A stretch of DNA of 10,933 bases from Basidiobolus heterosporus B8920. Taxonomy: Eukaryota > Basidiobolomycota > Basidiobolomycetes > Basidiobolales > Basidiobolaceae. Each line of letters begins with the position of its first letter. Position 1 is the stretch's first letter. The stretch lies in NCBI GenBank assembly GCA_000697455.1, contig JNET01032720.1, positions 1-10,933 on the forward strand. Direction: 5' to 3'. The notes under the pieces are model-generated. The model was not told the DNA's origin and ran no database searches. It saw only the letters and a list, made by a program, of their open reading frames with translations. Shown in pieces: positions 1-8,881 of this stretch. A program made the position numbers and the translations under genes.

Positions 1-355
1 ACAATATTAACCATGAGTAAATCCATCATATGGGAACTGTTTGCCTGAGGTACAAAGTCCAATAAAGTATAGTTCAAGTTATTACTTGGTGGTGTCAGGG
101 TGTAGGAATACCAAGTAGATCCTTCCTGAATCTCAAATAGATGTGGTTTGTGCACTGGGTGTGTTAACGTCTTTTCTGAAACAGGGAAGTTGTTTTCTGG
201 TTGTTTTTGTCAAGGGTAATAAAGCCTCAAGTTTTTCAAGGATAAACTATTGAACTACAGTCCCCAACTAGGTTGGTGTCTTAACAAAAGATGAGCTGGC
301 TTCAAACATCCTTGGGAGTTGACTAAGTACCAAAGCTTCCAAAGTCAGAACCCAA
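1..355. other. Flank of LTR candidate, no gene seen
   Basis: No convincing coding stretch is seen on either strand. If the neighbouring LTR is read on the minus strand, this would be the internal leader just after it: the minus strand carries a TGGGTTCTGAC stretch (354-344) directly after the LTR edge, which could be a primer-binding site. No gag or pol similarity was recognised here, so the assignment is open. Confidence 0.3.
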
Positions 356-950
356 TGTAAGCTACACTAGCAGTGTGGTGAAAAGATTGCAGCTTTTACC
401 AATAGTTACAAAAATAAAAAAGATCTTTGCTGTACAAGGACAACTAGGAAAAGAACAACATAATGTAAAAGATACCTACTGTATGAGCTTCCTGTTAAGG
501 TTCCCAAGTGTCAACTAGGTGTTTGCTTGGCTAGTTGCCTCTTCCTGTAAAGCTTTCTTGGTAGAGTCAAAGGTGGTTGCTGTGGAAGCAGGTAGCAGTG
601 ATCAAATGAACAATAAGAGGAATATTGTAAAGATAAGATGCTGATTTATTTTAGGAGAAATATCTCCTATATATACTTTTCTACACCTAAGGTGGTTTCT
701 AATACAAGTTGTTTTGGTTGATTCTAAGTTACTGTGCCCTATTTCTTGGCAAAACTTAACCAATAGGGGAAATTGATTAGTAATTAAAGGATGATTCCTG
801 TGGAACATTAGCAAGTCATCTGCACTAAGTGACTGACCAGTGGGGTGATCATGGGATGACATCATAGAGAAGATCATGTGACCTTCCATGAAACATCTTG
901 GCAGGCTAGGGCTAGTACTTGTCATGTGACCTTCCATAGAATTTTCCACA
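356..950 (-). mobile_element. Candidate LTR of an LTR retrotransposon (fossil)
   Basis: The stretch is bounded by TGT and ACA at about 595 bp, typical LTR ends. Positions 470-931 are repeated in reverse orientation at 10471-10933 with roughly nine bases in ten matching by eye. On the minus strand it has a TATATATAGG box near 666-676, an inverted CCAAT about 90 bp upstream (near 760) and AATAAA about 25 bp downstream, so I lean to minus-strand transcription. The plus orientation also has support: a TGGGGTCAGTG stretch (952-962) follows the right edge like a primer site, and a gag-like relic lies downstream at 1495. The bases flanking the two edges do not match, so this is not a clean solo LTR. 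The superfamily is unproven; the Gypsy pol fossil next to the other copy makes Ty3/Gypsy a guess. Confidence 0.5.
874..937. repeat. 16-bp direct repeat pair in the LTR
   Basis: TCATGTGACCTTCCAT occurs perfectly at 874-889 and 922-937, 48 bp apart. Read on the minus strand the pair lies 200-270 bp upstream of the LTR TATA box, where U3 enhancer repeats are commonly found. The inverted LTR at the right end keeps a degraded version of both units. Confidence 0.6.
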
Positions 951-1494
951 ATGGGGTCAGTGATCAAGTACTGATTTTCGATTTGGAATATTGTAGAACA
1001 TTCTGGTAGCTTCTGGGAAAATCTTGGATCTGCAAGTGAAACTGAAGTATAGCTAAGTAAGAAAGGGATAATACTAAAAGTAAAGGATAGTAATCATGCT
1101 TTTGTTAAGTAAGGTAATATGAGATAATGAAATCCAAGCTGTCAGTGGATAGCATAGTAACCTCACCACAGTGGTAATCTAGCGGTGCTTTTCCGGTTAA
1201 CTCCTGGTCTTTTTAGACAACTACTGTGACTTTGTTGGTATTTCCTGAGTAGTCTATGCCTCTCATGGCTCAATAGTTTATGGCAATAGTAACAAGGCTT
1301 CTTTATTTGCCACCATTTGACACTTGAGTGCACTTCAATGTTCATGTTGAAGAAAAGGACACTTTGGGCTCATAGGTATGATATATATTGATGATGTGTA
1401 TAGTGTGACAAATCTGTGACTGTCTTAGTAGTGTCTTATGAATATATTAATATCAGATTATACTTAGAAATCATATGCATTTTATTGAACATAT
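951..1494. other. Non-coding stretch between LTR candidate and gag-like relic
   Basis: This AT-rich sequence has no supported gene. It begins with TGGGGTCAGTG one base after the LTR edge, a possible primer site if the LTR is plus-oriented. The length of about 540 bp would fit an untranslated leader before gag, but nothing else confirms that. Confidence 0.3.
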
Positions 1495-3190
1495 ATGAAC
1501 AATGCAATGTACATTGCTGCTTGGCCTATGCTACCCTGCATATGGCTAATGCCATACAAACACAAGAGATCCAGTAAACAGCCACCATCATCTAACTCTA
1601 CACCCACAAGAAAGAAAGATCAGCCAAAAGGTGAGGGCAAAGGAAAGGTACAGTCAAAGAAAGGTGATGAGACCTCCAGGGTGCAATTCCCAATCCATGA
1701 TCCAGACCATACAATAGTGCATATAGCAGAGGAAGAGACATCTCAAATATCTGATCAGGGGAAAGATAGAGTAATGTACTTACCAAAAGCTAGCCAAGAT
1801 GAAGCAGTTCTATCTGGGGATCAGCATCTAGAGGATATATTTGCACAGCAATCAGACAGAAATTCATTCCATGCAGATACCACTACCTCTACAAGTAATA
1901 TACATTTATTACTTATCGAGAAGAATAGTCAGGTAAAGCAAGCAGCCATCAGGAATATCATTGATGCAATGAGGCATAGAGATTCCAACAATAGGGAGTA
2001 TAATCACCGGCTCAGTGCAATAGATGTCTGGTTCAGTGAGTATAACCACCAAGTACAAGCACTTGAGGAAAGAATGTCAACATGTGTTGGATCTTTGACC
2101 AGTTATCAACAATTATCACATCTACCTACCAATGTCCATCAGCAAAATCTGGCTGAGCAAAACAAGAACCCACTGATTAAGCATCTATTGCAGCCTGAAA
2201 TATCTTGGGCAAATGAAAGCCAAACACTTGTTGGAAACCAATAAATCAAAAGACCGTGAAGATCCAAGAGCATATTAATTGCACAGAGACTGAGTGAGTA
2301 AACATTCAAGAGACAGTGTGAAATATCGCAAGAAACTACATTGCTTTTGAGCAGAGTTGGAGAGAACAGACACCTGGCATCACTCAGATGGTAATTGATA
2401 GGTTTCATGTTGCTTATCCCAGTTTTCAGCAAGCTAATGGAAACTGGGCAACCATAGATATTTTCATGAGTGATATGAAAAATATGAGGGGTTATCAATG
2501 GGCAAAGAGGAAGGCGGAAGCAAAGCCACAGGTTCCCACTTACAAAGAAATGCCTGAGTTTGTGGAGAATCCTAGGGAGCAAGCTTCAAGCAGTATCTTC
2601 AGAACTCCCATGGAAAATTCACTAAAAGGTAGCAAATTCAGAACATCTAGAACCCTTGATATACCTGATTTCCCAACTTCTGCCTCACTCAAACCAAGTA
2701 TATACACAACTCCTTTGTCCCCACTTCAGATATACCCAATGCCAATCACCTCACAACATACAGGGAGCCAGGGAAAAGCCCAAGCAAAATCTACTAGAAG
2801 GTGGCCTCACCTGGGAGTTCCTCTTTGCAAAGCTAAACTATCAAAAGTGTTGCGATTGAGACAACAAAAGCACAGGTAAAAGAAGCAGCTACCAGACTCA
2901 GATTCTTACAACCAGTCAAGTTTTTCAAGAGCAGTATGTACTTGTATGCAATCACTACATATCTCCAGGAAAAGTCCGGAGTGCTAGTTACAGAGGTATA
3001 GGCTTCCTTTCTCTGGAAGATGAGTGGACTCACAATGGAGGAAGCACAGGACATAGAGCTTATCAAGAAGATGAATGAAAAGAGGCAAAGTGCTGTTGAA
3101 TATCCACCAACTTGATGAAAGAAAGTTATAACCACTGGTTGATGGAAAGAATGGTGGATACTTTTTGAGATAGTTGCACACCACAACATG
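1495..3190 (+). pseudogene. Unrecognised gag-like coding relic (probable LTR-element fossil)
   Basis: A 249-residue open stretch at 1495-2244 is followed by further coding-like sequence to about 3190. The N-terminal part is rich in K, G, S and Q. Next comes a charged, helix-prone segment around residues 150-200 (for example RLSAIDVWFSEY and QVQALEERM) that looks coiled-coil-like. The downstream part is rich in P, S and T. Low-complexity basic N-terminus, helical middle and Pro/Ser-rich tail are what Gypsy-type gag proteins of fungi often show, but I recognise no defined domain, zinc knuckle or protease motif. It lies between the LTR candidate and Copia A and could belong to either or to neither. 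The relic is broken, with several breaks. Confidence 0.4.
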
Positions 3191-3359
3191 TGCAACAACA
3201 CACTTTATGCTTTAGGGAATGTGAACATACAAGAGTGACTAAAGTTTTATGAGACAAAAAATATTGTGGCTTGATAAATGTAAAAAATATTTTAGTTTAT
3301 GGCAGTAGATTGCCACATTGGTAACTGATTAATCACATTACAGAATTAAATAAGTTCTC

Positions 3360-3905
3360 CCAAAGTAGTCATCTGAAGCTGGATTTTTCCTAGTGAGAGA
3401 TTTGCAGGTTGCCAATTTGATGATGGTGTTTTTGTGGCAATCATGGATCTGGAAAAAATCTGCCAATTTTCTGCCGGTATTCTGACCACAATCTCTCATA
3501 GGGTTGATGAGTCAGAATGCACAATCTCTGATAAAATTTAGCTTGTGGACCAAGGGAGATGAGTATATACAAGTTGACCTATATGCCAACTAAATCTCAG
3601 ACAACTATAAGTCAATTAAGTCAAGAATAATCTTAATTATGGGATGAAAGATTTGGACATACTAGATTTTACTATTTGAAGAAAATGATCAAAAATTGCT
3701 TCATTTCTGGAATTGATTCTGCTTGCCCAGCCAATTTGGGCCTCTGTAAAGGCAGTGTATGTGAGAGACAGGCCAGACAACTGTTTAAGAGCTTGAATAA
3801 TCTAGTTTATCAAAGAATTGGATCTAATCTCCTCAGATCCTTGCAAACCCATGCAAAATTTATCTTTGGGTAGAAAAAATATTTTATCACCATTATTGGT
3901 GATTA
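3360..3905 (+). mobile_element. Ty1/Copia A fossil, left half: pre-integrase region to start of integrase
   Basis: The strongest block is at 3640-3900. It reads like the Copia GAG-pre-integrase domain: a W-x-x-R-x-G-H start, the YLKKMIKN stretch, a CxxC-type pair and a Q-A-R-Q-x-F-K stretch. It then enters the integrase core with a KYFITIIGD-like segment that precedes the first catalytic region in this family. Sequence back to about 3360 (DLEKICQF region) is compatible with the end of the protease/pre-integrase part, but weaker. The frame stops making Copia sense at the TTA of 3903-3905, where the Harbinger element begins, and resumes at 6654. The element is old and broken, with several breaks. 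Confidence 0.7.
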
Positions 3906-3918
3906 GACTTGTTCCATT
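3904..3918 (+). repeat. Left terminal inverted repeat of Harbinger copy 1
   Basis: TAGACTTGTTCCATT matches the right terminus with one mismatch. The same TAGACTTGTTC starts Harbinger copy 2 at 9152. Further inside, ATAGTGCCA near 3997-4005 is echoed by TGGCACTAT at 6628-6636, a subterminal repeat. Confidence 0.8.
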
Positions 3919-4659
3919 GGACCACGCTTGATCAAGTGGTGCAATCTTGGACTATAGAGTCCTGTCAGGCATGATCTCAGAATTACCACCAAAATTATAG
4001 TGCCATCATGATATTAGCTCTAACTGGCCCTATAGGCACAATATAACCCCATTGCACCACAATCACACACAATAAGTTTTTGATATCATGTGGGATCAAA
4101 CCAACTAACAGTGGAACCGGTTTCTATAACTGGTAATGGATGAGTGATACCTTAGTAACAATTACATTTGAATGTGTAACAGTACTGTATTTACATAGGT
4201 ACTTACCACTTATGCAAGTGATATTATTTTGTAATCATAATGGTGGGCTGATATTAGATGTAACCTATTGACATTATTGGTTCACTATTGACCTGCTATA
4301 TTGATCATGATTACAATTGGGCATTAATCACTGCAATCACACTTGTGCAAGCAGGATAGCAATTTTCATGATTGGACATGATCTTGTGTGAGCAAAATCA
4401 CACCATCCTGTATGCAAGATATGCTGCATACCCTAGGACAGGTTTTGAATCATGCACAATCATAATAATGGCTATTAGAATATTTGGCTATGCCTTGACC
4501 TTGCCATGTTCATTCAGATTCTTTATTTATCAATGGTTTATTATTGAATGTATTGATTAAAACATACTTTAATCAAAAACAAATATAGGAAAGTAACATA
4601 ATTGGCTATTGATAATCAGGCAAAAAAAAGGCATGCAAGTGCATGATCACAACCAAGTC
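3919..4659. other. Non-coding subterminal region of Harbinger copy 1
   Basis: About 740 bp without a supported gene lie between the left terminus and the end of the minus-strand ORF. The region carries repeated short motifs, such as AATCACAC at 4061, 4335 and 4396, and many TGATCATGATT-like words. These may be subterminal transposase-binding sites, which is inference. Confidence 0.45.
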
Positions 4660-5488
4660 CACCTGTAATGATCACGTTGAGCTATTTCAACTCTGGATTT
4701 ACTAGACATAGGTCTTTCTCTTTGTGTAGACTTACCAGCCAGTGGTTCACTAGCTTCCTGTCTTTGAGACAATGTTCTTCTGCTTATTAGGTTTCTAGAA
4801 CATTGAGTTTGGTATGATCACATAGGCACAATAATCTCTTTATCAGTTTTTTGTCCACTTGCGATTACTTTGGTGGCCACTATATCTTCTCTTTGAGTTT
4901 GTGAGCTCCTTACTTGTCTTGACCTACTTGCTTCCCTTGGCCTGGTTGTTTCCCTTCTATCTTGCCCAACAATAGACTGCTCTACAGTCCTTTCTCTCGA
5001 GGGAGTGGCACTTTGAGGTGTCACACTAGTTGAAATTTCAGTAATAGAAGAATGATGCTGTCTATGCTTGATTTTCCATGATTGTGATTTTGTTTTTTGC
5101 AATCACAATTATTTGCATCTTCATCCTGTAATTTGATATGATTTTTCAAAATCAGCAGCCTTTCTTCTGATGGATGAACTGGAAAGTCTTCCCATGGTAT
5201 GCTCAAAGGATCCTTGGAACTTACTCATTTCACCCAAGAGTTCCCTCATCATTGAATCAAGCATTGGCATATATGTGCTAAGTATTACCTTGGTTTCCAA
5301 TGTTGAGGCAGATACCAATGTTTCTGGGCAGTAAAAGTGGTATAGTGTACAGCACCATTTTGAAGCAAGCTGAAAGTCATAAAATCTTCTTCTTAACTTG
5401 TCTCTAATTTTGCTTGCTGTTTAATTGTAAATCTTTTCACAAACTTCATGATCATACCCAGTACAATTAGGTCATTGATGACATGAAC
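4660..5488 (-). pseudogene. Second ORF of Harbinger copy 1, function unknown, disrupted
   Basis: Read on the minus strand, the conserved part runs from about 5455 to 5130. It has a basic segment SKIRDKLRRRFYDF (about 5415-5375), then a helix-like block with YMPMLDSMMRELLGEMSKF and SSSSIRRKAADFE. A tail rich in S, R, Q and T follows (4818-5102, with SRERTVEQS and ASRSRQVRSSQ) and runs on to a stop near 4660. The same protein, about 90% identical in DNA by eye over some 157 bp, is encoded by Harbinger copy 2. A possible splice acceptor (CCTTGCAG) ends near 5489. Two-gene Harbingers usually pair the transposase with a Myb/SANT DNA-binding protein; I see no Myb Trp pattern, so only the position supports that role. 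There is an in-frame stop near 5421, and stops plus a probable frameshift near 5120-5150. Confidence 0.55.
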
Positions 5489-5574
5489 TGCAAGGATATT
5501 ATAAGGAAATTATTTTATTACCATAAAAATCAAAAGGCATTCACATCTGGGATGCATCATGCCAGATCAATATA
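5489..5574. promoter_or_regulatory. Possible shared promoter region between divergent Harbinger ORFs
   Basis: This short AT-rich gap separates the minus-strand second ORF from the plus-strand transposase. Divergent genes so close would share upstream control. No clear TATA pair could be assigned, so this rests on position only. Confidence 0.25.
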
Positions 5575-6450
5575 TTGACAAACAGAATCCTTTCACTCTC
5601 TCTGGTTGTTTTAATTAATTCTATTGCCACTACTGGCTTTCCAGTTGATATCCTGAAAGAGATATATACTAAATACTGTGGTCATTTAACCCCTATACCT
5701 ACAAGAAGTCAGTTAGCAAGGCTATTTAGCTATTATAAAGATTACTGTCCTATAAGGTTTCACTCTACCATTTATGGGGTAACTAGTAAAAAGAGCTTTC
5801 ATGGTAAGTTCAAGATATCTGCAAGTTATGTAGCTTCAGTAGTGGATGAAGTGCAAGAAGTATGAGCTCAAAGACTAAGACCTGCCAATCCCCTGCCCTT
5901 CCCAGGGGTATTCTCTAACAGAACAAACATCAAGAGTATCTTAGACACTTTTCCAGTTAGAATCAATAAGCCCATTAGAGAGCAGAGGGTATTTTACTCA
6001 GGAAAGCACAAAGCACACTGTGTGAAGTTTCAAGCTTTGACTGACCTGGAAGGAAACATTGTTTTGTTTAGTGAGCCACACTCTGGAAGCATTCATAACA
6101 AGAGACTTTTGATTGAAAATGCTCCACCCTTGGAGAGATGGGAACAAACAATGGCAGATCTGGCATATATTGGAGAAGAATGTAAAAGAAATGGTTGCAT
6201 AACTGGGTCCAAGAAACCAAGAGCAGGAGTTTTGACTCAAAGACAAAAGACTTGCAAAGATATATTTGCACATTTTAGAGCAACAGTTGAGCATAGTTTT
6301 GCATCTCTAAAAAGATTTAGTATCATTGCAGGAAAATACAGAGGAAAAATCATATGAAGGAAATGATTTAAAAGTTAGTAAAGTAGTTAAAATATTGATA
6401 CACCACCAATGTATGTATATAAGAAAGTACCCTCTAAGAGCTTTAGACTT
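5575..6450 (+). pseudogene. PIF/Harbinger-like DDE transposase (DDE_Tnp_4 type), disrupted
   Basis: This protein would cut and rejoin the ends of its own element in the nucleus. The N-terminal part (about residues 1-96) has KEIYTKYCGHLTPI and SQLARLFSYYKDYCP, a probable DNA-recognition region. The catalytic domain follows in the same frame. ILDTFPVRINKP carries the first Asp (codon 5944), as in the I-D-x-F-x-x-x-I-x-x-P motif of this group. YSGKHKAHCVKFQAL is the characteristic Y-S-x-K-x-H-x-x-K-x-Q block. SGSIHNKRL holds Asn (codon 6097) where the second catalytic Asp is expected. VEHSFASLKRF has the third acidic residue, Glu (codon 6289). An in-frame TGA at 5863 stands where Trp would fit, and a frameshift near 6345-6360 moves the C-terminal QCMYIRKYPLRALDL to another frame. 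The start is uncertain: no ATG fits, so an upstream exon or start may be lost. The protein is inactive as it stands. Confidence 0.8.
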
Positions 6451-6638
6451 AGGCCTCTATGTGCAGCAGCTAATCAAGTTACATGTTGGTATTTACCTGT
6501 TTTTGGTAAAGTAACTGTGCTTTATTATCAACTTAGATGTTACCATTTTCCAAATGGTAATATTATAGCACTGGATAGTGCCCAATTGTGCCATATTGTC
6601 TCAGAACAATATTTTCCTGGCCTGCTCTGGCACTATAA

Positions 6639-6653
6639 AATTGAACAAGTCTA
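6639..6653 (-). repeat. Right terminal inverted repeat of Harbinger copy 1
   Basis: AATTGAACAAGTCTA is the reverse complement of the left terminus with one mismatch. It is followed at once by TTA and then by resumed Copia integrase coding sequence. Confidence 0.8.
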
Positions 6654-7148
6654 TTATACAAGAGACACCTAGTTCTAACTCATGAGCAGAAAGGAAAAAG
6701 CACTCTCTGTACTTAGAGACTTCATAGTTCTGGTGGAAACAGAAAATGGAGCCAAAATCAGGAAATTACATATGGATTATGGTGGAGAATATACCTCAAA
6801 GCTATTTAAACCCTTCCACCAAACCCTTGGAATTAAGCAAGAAACTACAACACCTTACTCTCCTCAAAAAAATGAAGTTGTTGAGCATGCAATCAGGACT
6901 ACAACTGAAATAGCAAGACCATTGTTCAGAAACTACCTTATGAAGTCTGGATGAAATTTGTTGCTATTGTTTATGTCAAAAATAGGGGTTTCAGCAGATA
7001 TCTATGTAATTCTACTATTGAAATTAAGTTAGTTTAGCACCTAAGTAGTCATATAATTAGAAATATATCACTTATTACTTGCATAGATGAGATAGCTGCA
7101 AAGTTTAAGTGTGTAACATCAATCTGGATTGATTTCAAGATTATGAAA
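6654..7148 (+). mobile_element. Ty1/Copia A fossil, right half: integrase core
   Basis: The block at 6682-6954 is a clear Copia integrase core. SRKEKALSVLRDF leads into the GGEYTSKLF stretch around the second catalytic Asp region, then TTPYSPQKNEVVEHA, which contains the region of the third catalytic residue. Coding similarity fades but can be followed to about 7140, toward the segment after the integrase core. It stops abruptly at 7149, where a Copia LTR begins. With 3360-3905 it forms one element split by the Harbinger insertion. No RT or RNase H of this copy lies in the window. It is broken, with several breaks. Confidence 0.8.
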
Positions 7149-7338
7149 TGTTGAGTAATGAGAATAACCTCTACAGCATGCTCCTAGAATCCTCCAGAAT
7201 AGTGCATGCTAGTTTCCACATTTGATCCCAACAAAAATTATAAATACCTTCACTCATTGCAATAAAACATCAAGGGAAAGTACAACAACTCCTTAACATT
7301 CAAAGTCACTTCTAATATTACTATTTTTGCTTTCAACA
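7149..7338 (+). mobile_element. 5' LTR of Ty1/Copia B (fossil)
   Basis: The 190-bp LTR starts TGTTGA and ends TCAACA, a perfect 6-bp terminal inverted repeat typical of Copia. It contains a TATAAATA box at 7239-7246 and AATAAA at 7261-7266, so the U3-R-U5 order is plus-strand. The primer site and gag follow immediately, which marks it as a 5' LTR. It interrupts the coding sequence of Copia A. No second copy of this LTR is seen in the window, so its age cannot be read from LTR divergence. Confidence 0.75.
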
Positions 7339-7353
7339 GGCTATGGGCCTCAC
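7339..7353 (+). promoter_or_regulatory. Copia-type primer-binding site
   Basis: GGCTATGGGCCT directly follows the LTR. It closely resembles GGTTATGGGCCC, the site by which Drosophila copia and related elements prime on an internal fragment of initiator tRNA-Met rather than on its 3' end. Placement and near match make this a good call. Confidence 0.65.
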
Positions 7354-7705
7354 TGCTGGCCTCTCAAGAGTGTCAAATATCAGTTCTACCACTACATTTG
7401 GGAGTGTTGCAAAGTTTGCTAAAGAAGAATATTTCTTGTTGAAATATACCACCCAAATGATGCTTGAAGAAAGAGATCTTTTAAGTATTGTTTCAGGTGA
7501 AGGAGTATTGCCAAAGGAGGCCCCTGAAGCTACAGCAAGGCTTAAGAAGAGAGACAGGCAAGCCATTGCTATAATCTGTTTGAATACAACTCAAGAGCAA
7601 TTGTTGCATACTCACACTCTGAATTCTACCGCCAAAGCCTGTAGTATATTGGCAAATATCTATGAGGATAAAAACCTATACAATAGGTTATTTCATATAC
7701 ATTAA
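7343..7705 (+). mobile_element. Ty1/Copia B gag, N-terminal fragment (fossil)
   Basis: The roughly 120-residue stretch carries the N-terminal Copia gag (UBN2-like) pattern. An F-x-x-x-x-x-x-L-x-x-x-M-M-L-E-E-R-D-L segment (MMLEERDLLSIVSG) is followed by LKKRDRQAIAIICLNTT, QEQLLH and the ILANIYEDKNL block, in the usual order. In an intact element this would be the capsid part of the polyprotein. It starts only a few bases after the primer site. Similarity ends near 7705 and I find no protease, integrase or RT of this copy downstream. It is truncated and broken, with a few breaks. Confidence 0.75.
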
Positions 7706-8881
7706 TACTGTTGTGTAGTGGCTTGTTTTGATAAGAAAAGAGATCCAGATAGAGAGCAAGTGCAGTACCACAGCTTGTTATCAGCAGTAGCTGAATTTTG
7801 TATTGGCACAATATTGAAACTGATAGCAAGTATACAAATCTTTCCAGAAAAACAAAATCACTAGAATAATTGCTTTCAGAAGATGTGCCAATGATGCAAA
7901 TTTCTTCAGCTAGAAGTCTGGTTGATGACACTGAGCACTACAGTGTTCTATAGAGAAGTTGAATTTCTATAGGTAACCACAGATCATAAACAGGTTTTAA
8001 TGACCTTTGAGATGACTGAGAGCAAGTGCTTATAGCCAAAACAGCTGTAATCTGATCCTGAATAGTGTACTGTGATATGTAGAGAAGCTTGTTGTCCAGG
8101 CCCAAATTAAGAGGGTACCTGCCTTTTGACTTCAGAACAAAACAAAGTTTTGTAAAGAGACCCCATAAGAGTGAACTAGTCTTATACTTTAGCTTTAAAT
8201 TACAGATCTTCCTTGTTTCAAAAGTTATCCTGAGGCTGCAACTTCAAACCTCAATAACTCAACATGTTCAAGCACTAAAGTGCTATCTAAAGATCCCTCT
8301 AGATAGAGGAAGATAAACAAGTAAAAGAAAGTCCTTAGGAAGGAAGGTGTTTGCTGACCAAGTGAATATCCTTAAGTAAAGAAGTCTTTCTTTGTTTCTT
8401 TAGGCTAAAGATGTGGCGTACATCTCTTTAGGCTTGTAAAGAAATCAGTTGAACTGTCTTTGACTTAAAGAAAGGAAGGGTTGGTAGAAACAAGATGTCT
8501 TTTCTGCAAAGGTAAAGTTTATTTTTTAGAATTGGGAATGGAAAGGAAAGTATTTCTTCAATCTATCAATCTTTTACCCTAATGATTAGATACATGCTTA
8601 TACAATTTTGAACATGAGGTAATTTTGAAGGCTAATAAATCATTTGGTAATCATTTATGTAATCTGAAACTTAGCCATGTCAGATGCCTACCATTGGTCT
8701 AGTGCTCATATAGAAGATAACAGCAGGTAATAACTTTTGATTGCAATTACGTAAGTGTAATTATTCCCTGACACAATGGCATAACAATTATAAAATCAAG
8801 CTTACAGCCCATTATATGAATGGATGTTGAGTTCTAGGTGAAACCAGATAAAGCTTATTCAGGTTACAGTTTATATAAATC
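7706..8881. other. Unassigned AT-rich stretch, no supported gene
   Basis: Both strands were read without finding a recognisable protein family, LTR pair or RNA gene. Short open frames here (for example 8089-8316 on the plus strand) have no visible motif and look like chance. The part around 8320-8530 is dense in AAAG/CTTT words with a hairpin at 8398-8434 and may be an eroded transposon end, which is speculation. Confidence 0.4.
8398..8434. repeat. Hairpin flanked by 9-bp direct repeat
   Basis: TAAAGATGT and ACATCTCTTTA form an imperfect stem around GGCGT, and CTTTAGGCT occurs at 8398-8406 and again at 8426-8434. It could be a target-site scar or an inverted repeat from an eroded element. 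No function can be assigned. Confidence 0.35.

Larger units (their letters stand above)
3904..6653. mobile_element. PIF/Harbinger-type DNA transposon, copy 1 (nearly full length, decayed)
   Basis: The terminal inverted repeats are TAGACTTGTTCCATT at 3904-3918 and the reverse complement of TAGACTTGTTCAATT at 6639-6653, 14 of 15 matching. TTA flanks both sides (3903-3905 and 6654-6656), as expected from the 3-bp TTA/TAA target duplications of PIF/Harbinger. The left edge overlaps that TTA by two bases, so one TA may have been lost there. Inside are a plus-strand DDE transposase and a divergent minus-strand second ORF, the two-gene layout known for this superfamily. Length is about 2.75 kb. The insertion splits the integrase of a Copia element, whose frame continues across it. 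Both genes are disrupted, so it cannot be autonomous now. Confidence 0.8.

Noticed and set aside
602-967. Minus-strand 121-residue open frame
   Set aside because: It lies within the LTR candidate, and the inverted copy at the right shows the sequence is a non-coding repeat. The repeated MEGHM comes from the 16-bp direct repeat.
1160-1215. tRNA-like or SINE-like promoter words (CAGTGGTAA and CCGGTTAACTCCTGG, then a T run)
   Set aside because: The A-box-like and B-box-like words are only about 25 bp apart, with no room for a tRNA body and no cloverleaf.
2139-2582. Minus-strand 147-residue open frame
   Set aside because: It is the shadow of the gag-like plus-strand relic, with no motif of its own.
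5998-6294. Minus-strand open frames across the transposase
   Set aside because: They are antisense to a clear DDE transposase domain.
7333-7931. Minus-strand open frames at the Copia B gag and just after it
   Set aside because: The first is antisense to recognisable gag; the second has no motif and is not supported.
8089-8316. Plus-strand 75-residue open frame
   Set aside because: There is no recognisable motif and no support from neighbours; it is likely chance.
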